Shown piece by piece: positions 1 to 10,604 of a stretch of 43,792 nt of DNA (positions are counted from its first letter, which is position 1; each line of letters starts with the position of its first letter). The position numbers and the translations under genes were made by a program. The notes beneath the pieces were generated by a model. That model saw nothing but the letters and a program-made list of their open reading frames with translations. It had not been told where the DNA came from and made no database searches. This stretch comes from Ferruginibacter sp. (GTDB taxonomy: Bacteria > Bacteroidota > Bacteroidia > Chitinophagales > Chitinophagaceae). Location: assembly GCA_025352525.1 (NCBI GenBank), contig JANXTG010000053.1:1-43792 (forward strand), in the 5' to 3' direction.

Positions 1-1265
1 GCTTCAGCTTTCATTAATTCATTTTCTTCAAATGTTCCACAAAGGGTAATTTCATTTGCTCCAGCATCTGGATTGGCATATATAATTACTCCGGCTATAC
101 CGTTTCCATATTTTCTAAGTGTGTAACGGGTATTAAAAGAATTTCCTCTGTCTGGATTAAAATTACCAATACCCGGACTTAAAGAACGAATATTATTTGC
201 AAATCGTTGATCTCCTGCTTTAAAATCCTGTATCCAACGCTCACTTAATTTATAAGTACCAGTAGCCGTTGCAGACGAAGCCACTTTATCCGCAATAGTA
301 GTTCCTAAAAAATCTCCATTTGCATCTGTGCGGCCTGTAAATATTAAGTCTGTTGATTTTATGCCATTGGTGGTTAACGTTAATATACTTGACCATTGTG
401 CAGCTGACATTGCAGCAATAGGCGTATTTACAAGAATATTTCTGGCTTTCATTGTGCTAATATTCCTCAAAAACTCTGCTTTTGAAAATATACCTCCTTT
501 TCCTGTTTGTAAAAAAGAAGGAATTAATTTACCCAACACCTCGTTGTATGCTGTGGTGCTTGTAACAGCTGTTAATTGAGTGGTTGCATTATCAAACATA
601 GTGTTAGATTCAGCAATAATACTCTCTTTTGAAACATAATTACCATTTGTAGACTGGTCTTCAAATGTTGCATTTTGTTTTATGCCGGCATAATAAATAG
701 AACCAATTCTTGCATAAGCATACCCTTTCCAAAAATAAGCCCAAGCTTGAATAGTAGCTTTTTTGGTAATGCCTTCAGATGTATAAGCAGATTTGCCTGC
801 AAGATTTAAAACAGTATTACTTGCCACAATCATATTATACATGTAGGCCCATTCATAATAGGTAGGATTTTCACCTGATTGTGAATTTACATTTACACTT
901 CTTAATAGTGCATACTGGGTATTAATGGCACTAGGGTTTAAAACCACACTGCTGTTATCTAAAGTTACTTTGTTAGGGCAACCAATTTGGTTTATATATG
1001 CATTGGCAGCTTCAACCCCAATGATATCTCCCATCATTTCATGAAAGCCGGTTGCGCCTGCCCAAAACCTGCCATAAACACCATCACTATATTTTAAATC
1101 ATAAAAACCATTCTTATAAATAGATCCTTGGGCTAAGGAAATCACTCCTGCTTCAGAAGCAGCCGCCGAAGGACTTGGGTTATTGGTGTCTAAAATGTTT
1201 AATTCTTTCTTACAGGAAACCACAATAAGTAAAACTAAACCAAAGGCTATTGTTATTTTTTTCAT
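1..1265 (-). CDS. SusD/RagB family nutrient-binding outer membrane lipoprotein, truncated by window edge
   Basis: Reverse-strand frame from ATG at 1265: MKKITIAFGLVLLIVVSCKKELNILDTNNPSPSAAASEAGV... with lipobox-like VVSC; open to the left edge, where it reads GTFEENELMKAEA, like the SusD NELxxAEA motif. Lies directly downstream of a SusC gene. Absent from the ORF track because no stop lies in the window. Confidence 0.9.
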   Translation of the reverse strand, partial: MKKITIAFGLVLLIVVSCKKELNILDTNNPSPSAAASEAGVISLAQGSIYKNGFYDLKYSDGVYGRFWAGATGFHEMMGDIIGVEAANAYINQIGCPNKVTLDNSSVVLNPSAINTQYALLRSVNVNSQSGENPTYYEWAYMYNMIVASNTVLNLAGKSAYTSEGITKKATIQAWAYFWKGYAYARIGSIYYAGIKQNATFEDQSTNGNYVSKESIIAESNTMFDNATTQLTAVTSTTAYNEVLGKLIPSFLQTGKGGIFSKAEFLRNISTMKARNILVNTPIAAMSAAQWSSILTLTTNGIKSTDLIFTGRTDANGDFLGTTIADKVASSATATGTYKLSERWIQDFKAGDQRFANNIRSLSPGIGNFNPDRGNSFNTRYTLRKYGNGIAGVIIYANPDAGANEITLCGTFEENELMKAE

Positions 1266-1289
1266 TTTCTTAAATTTTAATTTAGTTTA

Positions 1290-4200
1290 TTACAAAGAAA
1301 TATTAAATCCTATGGTGTAAGATTTAGTGTTTGGTATCGTGTTATGATCAACAGCCCTGTCAAATGATGAATTAGAACTTCCTGAACTTACTTCAGGATC
1401 GTACCCTGTATATTTTGTTTTTGTAATTAAGTTACGACCGGATAATACTAATTGTGTTTTTTTAAAGAAAGCAAGTTTTGTGAATTTAGCCAAATCAAAT
1501 GCAGCTGAAACATTTCTTAAGCGTAAAAAAGATGCATTCTCATAAAAATAATCTTTTGTTCCATTATTAGAGCCCGCTTGATAAATACCTCTGTAAAATG
1601 CTGTGTAAGCTTGCGTTTCAGGCTGATTGGTTGTTGGATTTGTTATTGTAATGGGAATTGAATAATTGCTGCTAATGCCATCTCTATACATCCACTCTTT
1701 TGTTTGGTTATATAAATGACTACCATATATCCAATCCAATTGCATGCTTAATGTAACAAAGTTCTTGAATGAAATTGTGTTTATAAAGCTCATGTTGAAT
1801 TTTGGATTAGGATCTCCAAATGAAAATTTATCTGTAGAGTTTGCTGGTCTCTTGGTTGTTTTATTTACAACCCAACCATTACTTGCTACTTCATAATTAG
1901 CTTGGTTAGCTTTATCTATAAATGGTAATCCTGTTTTTGGATTTAACTGGTCAACAGTTCTTAAAATAATGTAGCCATAAAGCTGACCTATTTTTTCTCC
2001 TTCTCTTAAAACATAGTTTGAACTGCCAGCTGAAGAAGTAATTACCACCTCAGCACCTGTTACTTTTGTTATTTTAGATGTTTGATTAGAAAAATTTGTG
2101 GTAAAATCCCAGGTAAACTTCTTGCTTGTTAAAACATTTAGATTTAAAGACGCCTGTATACCATTTGATCCTAAGCCGTATGCATTTTGAGGTGCGCTAC
2201 CATACCCAAGAGATGGAGCCACGTCTACATTGTATAAAACATTATCTGACTTTCTATCCCACTGAGTAAAGGAAATGGAACCATTTTTTAACCATTTACC
2301 TGATAATAATTTAAGACCCATATCAAACCCTAATTCCCTTTCTTTACTTACTTCAATTTGAACGTTTTTATTGCCTGGAGTTATAGGTAGAGTAAATACA
2401 TTATTTGGGCCAAGATTTGCAGCCCCTAAAAGAATTGTTCGCTGTCCAAAGAAAGGTTGTCCTCCTGCTTCCCCATAAGCAGCTCTTATCTTAAAATAGT
2501 TAACAACATCGTTTATTTTTCCACCTTTCCAAAAATTCAAATTAGAAATGTTGAAATAAGCATCTCCCCTTGGGAAACTTTGAGCCTTTCCTCCTTCTAC
2601 ATATGATAAGGAAGAAAAGTCACGTCTTACTCCAATTGATGCACCGGCTATATCGCTATAATCTATACGTTGGTTTATTAAAGTTCCATAAGTTACAAAA
2701 GATTCGCCACGATCGGATACAACTTTGTAAACGCCTGCCTGGCTTGCATTCCATGGGGTAAAAATAGGAGCATCATAACCATAAGCAAAAAATTGTTTGT
2801 AGTTATTTTTTCTATAATCAAAAGCAACTTGTGTACTTGTTTTGATAGGTAAGTTTATTCCAAAATCTTTTTCAAAATCTGTTCTAATAGTAGCAGTTGT
2901 TAAAAAATTTTGAAATGTTTTTCTATTGTTAATATTATCTATTTCTCCTGTTGTACTACCGGAATTATTAGGATTATAGTTACTAATAAAATATTGTTGA
3001 GACCCTGCGTTTTTGTTTAACTCCTGATTTTCATAACGATAAATTACATTTTGCTGCTGAAAGTTTATACCATATTTAGTGTCTAACTCAAGGTATTTTC
3101 TAAACTTATAATTCAAATTAAAGTTTTGAACAACATCTACTTTGTTGTCTAAAGTGCTGGAATATTGGTTTACATAATTTGGATTAGCACTATTTACTCC
3201 AACTGCGTTACCAAAATATGCGCCATAGTTACCATCTAAATCCTTTTGATCGTAGTTAGCAAATGGTCTGGTATTATTTAAACTGTAAAGGATTCCTCTA
3301 CCGGTTGCATCATTCAAGGTATTTTTTGTGTAAACCAATTGTGTGCTTGATCTTAACATTAAATTCTTAGCAAGTTCTATTCCCAGGTTACTTGTAAGAT
3401 TAGAACGCTGGTAACCTCCATTATTTTTAAAGTTTGAATTTTGTTTGTTGTTGGATGCAGAAAGTAAATAGTCCATTTTGTCTTTACTGCCTGATATAGT
3501 TACGCTGTTATTAAAGGCATATCCTTTTTGAAAAAACATTTTATAATGGTCGTAATATTGTAGGTTTTTATCGTACGCTTTGTTTGCAAAACTTGTAACT
3601 GATAGTGCACTGTAACCAACGTTTGTATTATATTCCAAATTTGTAGGGTCAAAAGAAAGTACTGTTGTGCCATTAACTACTTCGTTATTTGCATTAGTAG
3701 TGAATGCATGTAACCTTGATTTACTTACACCACCAATATTTAGTAATTCATTAGAGGTAACACTGCTACTAATTTCAATAAGTGGTTTTCCTGGTTTACC
3801 TTTTTTGCTGAACAATTGTATTACTCCATTTGCACCTTGTGCTCCATAAAGTGTTGCCGCTGCAGCACCCTGCACAACTTCAACTCTTTCGTAAGCATTT
3901 ACATCTAATGAATTAAAATCCGTTGCTTTCACTTCAACACCATCAATCATAATCAAGGGTAGTGTTCCACCTTGAATAGAATTAATTCCTCGTAAAACAA
4001 TGTTTAAAGGCGCACCGGGTGAGCCATTGGTACTGCTTATTTGTGCTCCTGCAATCTGCCCAACCAGCTGTTGTGCTACATCTCCTGTAGCTACTTTTAC
4101 CTGGTTAGAAAGGTTTACTGATTCTACAGCGAAGGCTATTTTCTTTTTGGATGTTGCGACACCCACACCTGTTACAACAATCTCCGAAAGAGATTTTGAA

Positions 4201-4481
4201 TCTTGGGTTAATGTTACTTCTGTGTTGCTGCTTCCTTTTACTGTTTGAGAAATAAATCCCACAATAGAAATTTCTAAAGCAGCGCCTTGGTCGGCTTTTA
4301 CCTCAAAAGTTCCATCTGAATTAGAAATAGTATAGGTCCTTTTTCCTTTTACATTTATGGATGCTCCAGAAATGGGAGCTCCATCTTTTGCATCTGTCAC
4401 TTTGCCTTTTACTTGCGCTTGAGTAACTAACGAAAATATACTGGCGCAAAGAATCGCCAGTATAACTTTAATTTTTATCAT
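1290..4481 (-). CDS. SusC/RagA family TonB-linked outer membrane protein
   Basis: 1063 aa; signal peptide, CarboxypepD_reg-like N-terminus (VKGKVTDAKDGAPISGASINVKG), TonB plug (SEIVVTGVGVATSKKKIAFAVESV), LPLIMIDGVEV, C-terminal beta-barrel. Confidence 0.95.
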   Translation of the reverse strand: MIKIKVILAILCASIFSLVTQAQVKGKVTDAKDGAPISGASINVKGKRTYTISNSDGTFEVKADQGAALEISIVGFISQTVKGSSNTEVTLTQDSKSLSEIVVTGVGVATSKKKIAFAVESVNLSNQVKVATGDVAQQLVGQIAGAQISSTNGSPGAPLNIVLRGINSIQGGTLPLIMIDGVEVKATDFNSLDVNAYERVEVVQGAAAATLYGAQGANGVIQLFSKKGKPGKPLIEISSSVTSNELLNIGGVSKSRLHAFTTNANNEVVNGTTVLSFDPTNLEYNTNVGYSALSVTSFANKAYDKNLQYYDHYKMFFQKGYAFNNSVTISGSKDKMDYLLSASNNKQNSNFKNNGGYQRSNLTSNLGIELAKNLMLRSSTQLVYTKNTLNDATGRGILYSLNNTRPFANYDQKDLDGNYGAYFGNAVGVNSANPNYVNQYSSTLDNKVDVVQNFNLNYKFRKYLELDTKYGINFQQQNVIYRYENQELNKNAGSQQYFISNYNPNNSGSTTGEIDNINNRKTFQNFLTTATIRTDFEKDFGINLPIKTSTQVAFDYRKNNYKQFFAYGYDAPIFTPWNASQAGVYKVVSDRGESFVTYGTLINQRIDYSDIAGASIGVRRDFSSLSYVEGGKAQSFPRGDAYFNISNLNFWKGGKINDVVNYFKIRAAYGEAGGQPFFGQRTILLGAANLGPNNVFTLPITPGNKNVQIEVSKERELGFDMGLKLLSGKWLKNGSISFTQWDRKSDNVLYNVDVAPSLGYGSAPQNAYGLGSNGIQASLNLNVLTSKKFTWDFTTNFSNQTSKITKVTGAEVVITSSAGSSNYVLREGEKIGQLYGYIILRTVDQLNPKTGLPFIDKANQANYEVASNGWVVNKTTKRPANSTDKFSFGDPNPKFNMSFINTISFKNFVTLSMQLDWIYGSHLYNQTKEWMYRDGISSNYSIPITITNPTTNQPETQAYTAFYRGIYQAGSNNGTKDYFYENASFLRLRNVSAAFDLAKFTKLAFFKKTQLVLSGRNLITKTKYTGYDPEVSSGSSNSSFDRAVDHNTIPNTKSYTIGFNISL

Positions 4482-4665
4482 ATTTATTTAGTTTAGGTAT
4501 ATGCTGACGAATATAAATAAAAAAAATAACATTTTCTTAGCATAAATTTTTAATTTTTTATTTAAATGGTTTTTTTTATAAAAAATTTCTGTTTATACAT
4601 GATTCAGTATTTTAATTTTTAATTGTGATTATAGGAAAAAAATTCACAATCCATCAACACAGATT

Positions 4666-4673
4666 TATCTTTG
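4666..4673 (+). promoter_or_regulatory. Putative Bacteroidota -7 element (TATCTTTG) upstream of recG
   Basis: Exact match to TAnnTTTG; no convincing -33 TTTG at about 19 nt spacing. Confidence 0.35.
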
Positions 4674-4749
4674 ATTAATCAGCACACTCTCCAATATATT
4701 ATACACTCCCATAGAATACATTACAGGAATTTCGGCACAGCGTGGCGAA

Positions 4750-6789
4750 ATGTTGCGCAAAGAACTGAGCGTACATACTTACAACGATCTCTTGAATCAT
4801 TTTCCATTTAGGCATGTAGATAAAACGCAGGTGGATACTATTGCATCATTAACTATGCAAAATGAATATGCCTATGTTGCCGGAATTTTACTAAGTCTTG
4901 ATATGATGGGCGAAGGCAGAAGCAAAAGGCTTGTAGCAAAATTGAAAGACAATACCGGGGTGATAGAATTGGTATGGTTTCAGGGAATTAACTATGTACA
5001 AAAAGCTATGTATGTTGGTCAGCAATATTTGCTTTTTGGCAAACTTGGTTTCTTTATGGGCACACCACAAATTGCACATCCTGAAATCGAGAATTTCTCG
5101 CCACAAAAAATGGCAGGTAAACCAAGCCTTGAACCTATTTACCCCTGTACAGAAAAACTAAAAGCAAGAGGAATTAATGGCAGTAATTTTGGCAAGTTTA
5201 CTGCAGAATTATTTACCCGCATAAATCCTAAAGACCTGCCCGAAAGCCTTCCTCAAAATCTTATTGAACAATATAAATTAATGCCCAGGTACGAAGCTTA
5301 CAGGCAGATACATTTTCCATCATCAGAAAAAAATTATGAACTGGCCCTTCGCAGATTAAAATTTGATGAACTGTTTTTTGCGCAGCTGAGAATGAACCTG
5401 GTAAAACTGCAACGGCACCGTTTTAGTAGGGGTAATATATTTGATAAGGTAGGAACGTTTTTTAATGATTTTTACAGTAATCATTTACCTTTTACATTAA
5501 CCAATGCACAAAAAAGGGTATTGAAGGAAATACGAAAAGATACAGGCAGCGGCAGGCAAATGAATCGGCTTTTACAGGGAGATGTTGGCAGTGGAAAAAC
5601 AATGGTAGCATTACTTTGTATGCTCATTGCAGCAGACAATAATTTTCAAAGTGTGTTAATGGCACCAACCGAAATTTTGGCGCAACAGCATCTATTGAGT
5701 ATTACAGAGTATTTAAAAGATATGCCCGTTAATGTGCAGTTGCTTACCGGATCAGTTAAAGCAAAAGCACGAAAAAAAATACTGGCTGATGCGGAAGATG
5801 GGACTTTAAATATTTTAATAGGAACACATGCGGTAATTGAGGATAAAGTAAAATTTAAAAACCTGGGTTTTGCTGTAATAGATGAGCAACATAAGTTTGG
5901 CGTGGCGCAACGGGCACAGCTAAGAGACAAAAATATTATTCCGCCGCATATTTTGGTAATGACGGCAACCCCCATTCCACGGACATTGGCGCTTACTGCT
6001 TATGGCGATTTAGACTACAGTGTGATGGACGAACTACCACCGGGTAGAAAACCTATTTTAACTACACACAGAAACGAATCTGCAAGGCCGCAGGTAATGA
6101 GTTTTATAAAAGAAGAGATTGATTTGGGCAGACAGGCATACATTGTTTATCCGTTAATTGAAGAGAGTAGTGCTATGGATTACGAAAACCTGATGAAGGG
6201 TTATGAAGAAGTAAAGTCTTTTTTTCCCGAACCAAAGTTTTGGATAAGCATGGTGCATGGCAAACAGCCTTCTGTACAAAAGGAAGCAAACATGCAGCGT
6301 TTTGTAAAAGGCGACACCAATATTATGGTAAGTACAACAGTTATTGAAGTTGGGGTAAATGTGCCCAATGCCTCGGTAATGGTTATTGAAAGCGCTGAAA
6401 AATTTGGTCTCTCCCAATTGCACCAATTGCGAGGTAGAGTAGGGCGTGGGGCTGATAAAAGTTATTGTGTGTTACTTACCGGCAACAAATTATCAAACGA
6501 TGCCCGGGAGAGAATGAAAATAATGGTGGCTACAAACGATGGTTTTGCCATTGCAGAAAAAGACCTTGAAATAAGAGGCCCTGGTGAAATTGAAGGTACA
6601 AAGCAAAGTGGCGCATTAAACTTTATGCTAGCAAGTCTGGTCAATGATAAAGCAATGCTGGAAGTTGCTAAAATAACAGTAGAAAATTTATTAAACACAG
6701 ATCCTGATATAATGTTGCAGGAGAATGAGCCGGTTAAAAATTTTCTTGTCTCGCAAAAAGGCAAAACCAAGTGGAGTAAAATAGCATAA
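4750..6789 (+). CDS. recG: ATP-dependent DNA helicase RecG (true start may lie upstream of the first ATG)
   Basis: 679 aa; Walker A GDVGSGKTMVAL, DEQHKFGVAQR box, TATPIPRTLALTAYGDLD, QLRGRVGRG. In-frame upstream sequence also resembles the RecG N-terminus. Confidence 0.95.
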   Translation: MLRKELSVHTYNDLLNHFPFRHVDKTQVDTIASLTMQNEYAYVAGILLSLDMMGEGRSKRLVAKLKDNTGVIELVWFQGINYVQKAMYVGQQYLLFGKLGFFMGTPQIAHPEIENFSPQKMAGKPSLEPIYPCTEKLKARGINGSNFGKFTAELFTRINPKDLPESLPQNLIEQYKLMPRYEAYRQIHFPSSEKNYELALRRLKFDELFFAQLRMNLVKLQRHRFSRGNIFDKVGTFFNDFYSNHLPFTLTNAQKRVLKEIRKDTGSGRQMNRLLQGDVGSGKTMVALLCMLIAADNNFQSVLMAPTEILAQQHLLSITEYLKDMPVNVQLLTGSVKAKARKKILADAEDGTLNILIGTHAVIEDKVKFKNLGFAVIDEQHKFGVAQRAQLRDKNIIPPHILVMTATPIPRTLALTAYGDLDYSVMDELPPGRKPILTTHRNESARPQVMSFIKEEIDLGRQAYIVYPLIEESSAMDYENLMKGYEEVKSFFPEPKFWISMVHGKQPSVQKEANMQRFVKGDTNIMVSTTVIEVGVNVPNASVMVIESAEKFGLSQLHQLRGRVGRGADKSYCVLLTGNKLSNDARERMKIMVATNDGFAIAEKDLEIRGPGEIEGTKQSGALNFMLASLVNDKAMLEVAKITVENLLNTDPDIMLQENEPVKNFLVSQKGKTKWSKIA

Positions 6790-6889
6790 TATTTGTAAGA
6801 TTTAGTTAAACAGTAAATTCAATTTCAATTTTGAAATCAGAATTTATATTTTCTACGTTTATTTAAGTAATTTGTATAAATAATTTACC

Positions 6890-9800
6890 TTGACAGCTAC
6901 AGCTAAAGTTTTTTTATTCAGTTTCTTTTTTATTCTCCTTTTTTTACAAAATAATAATGTGTGTGCACAAATGGAATTTGTGCAAAACAAAGGGCAGTGG
7001 GATAATAAAGTAAATTACAGAGGTGATTTTGCTAATGGTTCATTCTTCCTCGAAAGTAAAGGTTTTACAGTTTTAATGCATAAAGCAGATGATGTAATAA
7101 AACTTTCAGAATATACGCACAATGGTTCCTCAGTAAAATACAATTCCAAGCAAAGTGTTCCTGATACCTTTACCCTTCATTCAGCAGTTTATAAAGTTAC
7201 TTTTTTAGGAGCAAATACTGCTGCTGAACGTGTGCCCGATAAAATCTCTTTATCCTACAACAATTATTTTATCGGAAATGACCCTTCACACTGGGCAGGC
7301 AATTGCAAAATATATGGCGCAGTAACTTATAAAAACATCTATCCCAATATCGATTTAAGGTATTACAGCGATAAGGATCAGCTTAAATATGATTTTATCG
7401 TAAAGCCAGGAGGTAATCCTTCATCTATTGCCATGCGTTATGATGGTGCAACTTCTCTTTCGATTAAAGAAAAAGAACTTGTTATAAAAACTTCTGTTGG
7501 TGATGTTAAGGAGTTAGCTCCTTATTCTTATCAAACAGGGTTAAAAAACGCTTTAGGCATTAATGCGAAATATGTTATAAGGGATAATGTGGTAACTTTT
7601 AATGTAGATAAATATGATAACAAAGCAACACTTGTAATAGATCCTCAGATTATTTTTGCATCTCTCTCAGGTAGCACTTCCGACAACTGGGGCTATACGG
7701 CAACTCCAGGGCCTGACGGCACTTTTTACGCAGGAGGAATATCTTTTGCTTCGGGTTTCCCAGTATCAGCGGGTGCATTTCAAACCCAGTTTAACGGCGG
7801 TGTTACTGAAGGTGCTTTTGGTGGAGTTGATATAGCTATATTTAAATTTTCAGCTGATGGTAGCCAGAGGGTTTATGCTACTTATTTGGGTGGTAGTGGA
7901 AATGAACAGCCGCATAGTATGATTACAGATGCAGCCGGCAATTTAATTATAGCAGGCAGAAGTAATTCTACTAATTATCCGCTGCTTACGGGAATACCAT
8001 CTACGGGTGCCAATTTTGATATTATTATTACAAAATTTAATGCTGCAGGAAGCGCTTTGATCGGTTCCGTAAAAATTGGCGGTGCTAATGATGATGGCGT
8101 AAACATCAGACCTAAATATGTTGGTTCAGGCGGGGCTGATAGACTAAGAAGAAATTATGGAGATGATGCTAGAAGTGAAGTTATTCTGGATGCAAATAAT
8201 AATGTGTATCTGGCATCTTGTTCACAGTCTTCAGACTTTCCGACTTTTCTTGCAGCACAACCAATTTTTGGTGGTAAACAAGATGGCGTTATTTTAAAAC
8301 TAAGTCCAAATCTTTCAACTCTTTTATATTCAACTTATTTTGGTGGCACAGATGATGATGCATGTTTTGTTGCTTCCATAAATCCTCTAACACAAAACCT
8401 ATACGTTGGTGGTGCTACATCAAGTGCTAATTTACCCGGTAATACAACAGGTACAATCAATTCAACTTTTCAGGGAGATATAGATGGGTTTGTTACTATA
8501 CTTCCACCATCGGGAGGTTCTTTTTTAAAAACTACTTATTTAGGCACAAGTGCTAAAGATCTTGTATACGGACTAAAGTTCGATAAGGTTGGATTTCCTT
8601 ACGTAATGGGAACTACAACGGGTTCTTGGCCTGTTGTAAATGCCGCATTTCAAAATTCAGGTTCTAAACAATTTATATCAAAATTAAAACCCGATCTATC
8701 GGACTATGTTTACTCGACGGTATTTGGAAAAAGCGGAACCGATCCAAGTATTTCTCCAATTGCTTTTTTGGTTGACCGTTGTGAAAATGTTTATGTTTCA
8801 GGTTGGGGTGGTGGTATAAATGTAGGGCAAGGATATTCAACAGGAAATACATCAGGTTTGCCTGAAGTAAATCCGTTATCCCCTATACCCGCACCAGACG
8901 GTAAAGACTTCTATTTTTTTGTATTAAAAAAAGATGCCTCATCACAGTTATTCGGATCTCATTACGGCGAAAATGGTGGTAATACAGGTGACCATGTTGA
9001 TGGCGGTACAAGCCGTTTTGATGCTAATGGTGTAATTTACCAGGCAATTTGCGCCAATTGCCAGGGTAGGGTTTCTAATCCTCAGGTGTTTTTCCCCGCA
9101 ACTGCAAATGCTTGGGCTAGAATAAATGGTGGTAGTGGATGTAACCAGGGTTCAGTAAAAATAGCCATGAATTTTGCCGGTATTGGTGCAGAATTAGAAT
9201 CTACAATTGATGGAAAGGTAAATGATACACTTGGCTGTATTCCATTAACAGTTAGTTTTAAAGATCTTCAAAGAAAGGGTGTAAAATATTACTGGAATTT
9301 TAATTCTTCAGTAAACCCAAATGGGATAGATACAATAACCACTAACCCTGAAGCAGTATTTACATTTAATTTAGTTGGAGTTTACAAAGTAAGATTGATT
9401 TCTGAAGATTCATCTACCTGCAACATTAGAGATACAGCTTATATAAATATTACTGCAGGCAGTAATAAAGTAACAGCGAATTTTAATAAAATTAAAATCC
9501 CCCCTTGCGACAGTGCAATATATAGATTTACAAATACGTCTTTTTCAAGTGCCGGCTCATCATTTACAACTCAATCTTTTGTTTGGGATTATGGTGATGG
9601 TTCTCCTTTGGACACCGCAGGTTTTACTCCTGATCGAATTCACCGTTTCCCGGGTCCTGGAACTTATTTTTTAAAATTAAAAGTTATAGATCCAAGGTTT
9701 TGTAATTCTCCTGTAACGTTAAATGATACCCTAAGAATTAACCCAAAAGTTGTTGCATTACCTGCCAAAATTGCTTTAGGTTGTGTTGGTGATACAATTA

Positions 9801-10522
9801 AGTTTAAAAACAATTCACTTGCCGGTTTATCGTGGTCATGGCATTTTGGAGACCCCGCTTCCGGTGCAAACGATTCCTCAGCAAACTTTGAACCTACACA
9901 TATTTATAATGCTCCGGGTTCATACGTTTATTACTTAATTGCATTCGATTCTACAACCTGCAATAAAGTAGATACTTCTGATTTCTTTACCATTGTTATA
10001 AAAGAAAAACCTCAGGCATTATTTACTTGGGCGCCCAATCCTCCTGAGCCAAATGTACCTGTAAGATTTACCAATCTCTCTACTTTTGCAGACACCTATT
10101 TATGGGAATTTGGAGATGGTGAAACATCTAATGAATTTGCGCCCGTGCATGAATATAGTACAACAGGTAAATACAGTGCAAGGCTTACAGCATTCAGTAA
10201 AGCAGGTTGTGCTGCAATTTACGATCTGCCTGTAGATGTAATAATTAATCCATTGCTTGATGTGCCAAATGCATTTACACCGGGCAGGTTTGGCTTAAAC
10301 GGTGTGATTAATGTACGTGGTTTTGGTATCATAAAAATGGAGTGGAAAATTTATAATAGGTGGGGTCAGTTAATGTTTCAGTCAGGTAGCAAACGACAGG
10401 GTTGGGATGGTACTTTTAAAGGTAAACTACAACCTACAGATGTCTATGGATATACATTGGATGCAGAATTTAGTGATGGTAAAAAGTTGAGAAAAACGGG
10501 TGATATAACACTTTTAAGATAA
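6890..10522 (+). CDS. Large secreted protein with N-terminal FVQNKGQW domain (DUF7948-like), SBBP-like repeats, PKD domains and gliding motility-associated (T9SS type B) C-terminal domain
   Basis: 1210 aa from TTG; signal peptide; MEFVQNKGQWDNKVNYRGDF; repeated ATYLGGSGNE/STYFGGTDDDA units; PKD motifs (WDYGDGS, WEFGDGETSNEFAPVHEYSTTGKYSARLTA); C-terminus VPNAFTPGRFGLNGVINVRGFGIIKMEWKIYNRWGQLMF...GWDGTFKGK. Confidence 0.88.
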   Translation: MTATAKVFLFSFFFILLFLQNNNVCAQMEFVQNKGQWDNKVNYRGDFANGSFFLESKGFTVLMHKADDVIKLSEYTHNGSSVKYNSKQSVPDTFTLHSAVYKVTFLGANTAAERVPDKISLSYNNYFIGNDPSHWAGNCKIYGAVTYKNIYPNIDLRYYSDKDQLKYDFIVKPGGNPSSIAMRYDGATSLSIKEKELVIKTSVGDVKELAPYSYQTGLKNALGINAKYVIRDNVVTFNVDKYDNKATLVIDPQIIFASLSGSTSDNWGYTATPGPDGTFYAGGISFASGFPVSAGAFQTQFNGGVTEGAFGGVDIAIFKFSADGSQRVYATYLGGSGNEQPHSMITDAAGNLIIAGRSNSTNYPLLTGIPSTGANFDIIITKFNAAGSALIGSVKIGGANDDGVNIRPKYVGSGGADRLRRNYGDDARSEVILDANNNVYLASCSQSSDFPTFLAAQPIFGGKQDGVILKLSPNLSTLLYSTYFGGTDDDACFVASINPLTQNLYVGGATSSANLPGNTTGTINSTFQGDIDGFVTILPPSGGSFLKTTYLGTSAKDLVYGLKFDKVGFPYVMGTTTGSWPVVNAAFQNSGSKQFISKLKPDLSDYVYSTVFGKSGTDPSISPIAFLVDRCENVYVSGWGGGINVGQGYSTGNTSGLPEVNPLSPIPAPDGKDFYFFVLKKDASSQLFGSHYGENGGNTGDHVDGGTSRFDANGVIYQAICANCQGRVSNPQVFFPATANAWARINGGSGCNQGSVKIAMNFAGIGAELESTIDGKVNDTLGCIPLTVSFKDLQRKGVKYYWNFNSSVNPNGIDTITTNPEAVFTFNLVGVYKVRLISEDSSTCNIRDTAYINITAGSNKVTANFNKIKIPPCDSAIYRFTNTSFSSAGSSFTTQSFVWDYGDGSPLDTAGFTPDRIHRFPGPGTYFLKLKVIDPRFCNSPVTLNDTLRINPKVVALPAKIALGCVGDTIKFKNNSLAGLSWSWHFGDPASGANDSSANFEPTHIYNAPGSYVYYLIAFDSTTCNKVDTSDFFTIVIKEKPQALFTWAPNPPEPNVPVRFTNLSTFADTYLWEFGDGETSNEFAPVHEYSTTGKYSARLTAFSKAGCAAIYDLPVDVIINPLLDVPNAFTPGRFGLNGVINVRGFGIIKMEWKIYNRWGQLMFQSGSKRQGWDGTFKGKLQPTDVYGYTLDAEFSDGKKLRKTGDITLLR

Positions 10523-10604
10523 CTCAAAACTTATGTGTTATTTAACAGACACTCACAAACAGAAAAGATTAATTTTAAGAAGAATATTAGTTAAAAAAAG
10601 TTAG

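Noticed and set aside
328-579. 83-aa plus-strand ORF near the left edge
   Set aside because: Antisense to the SusD-family coding frame that runs open to the window edge.
5646-5975. 109-aa minus-strand ORF inside recG
   Set aside because: Antisense to the RecG helicase motifs; no family resemblance.
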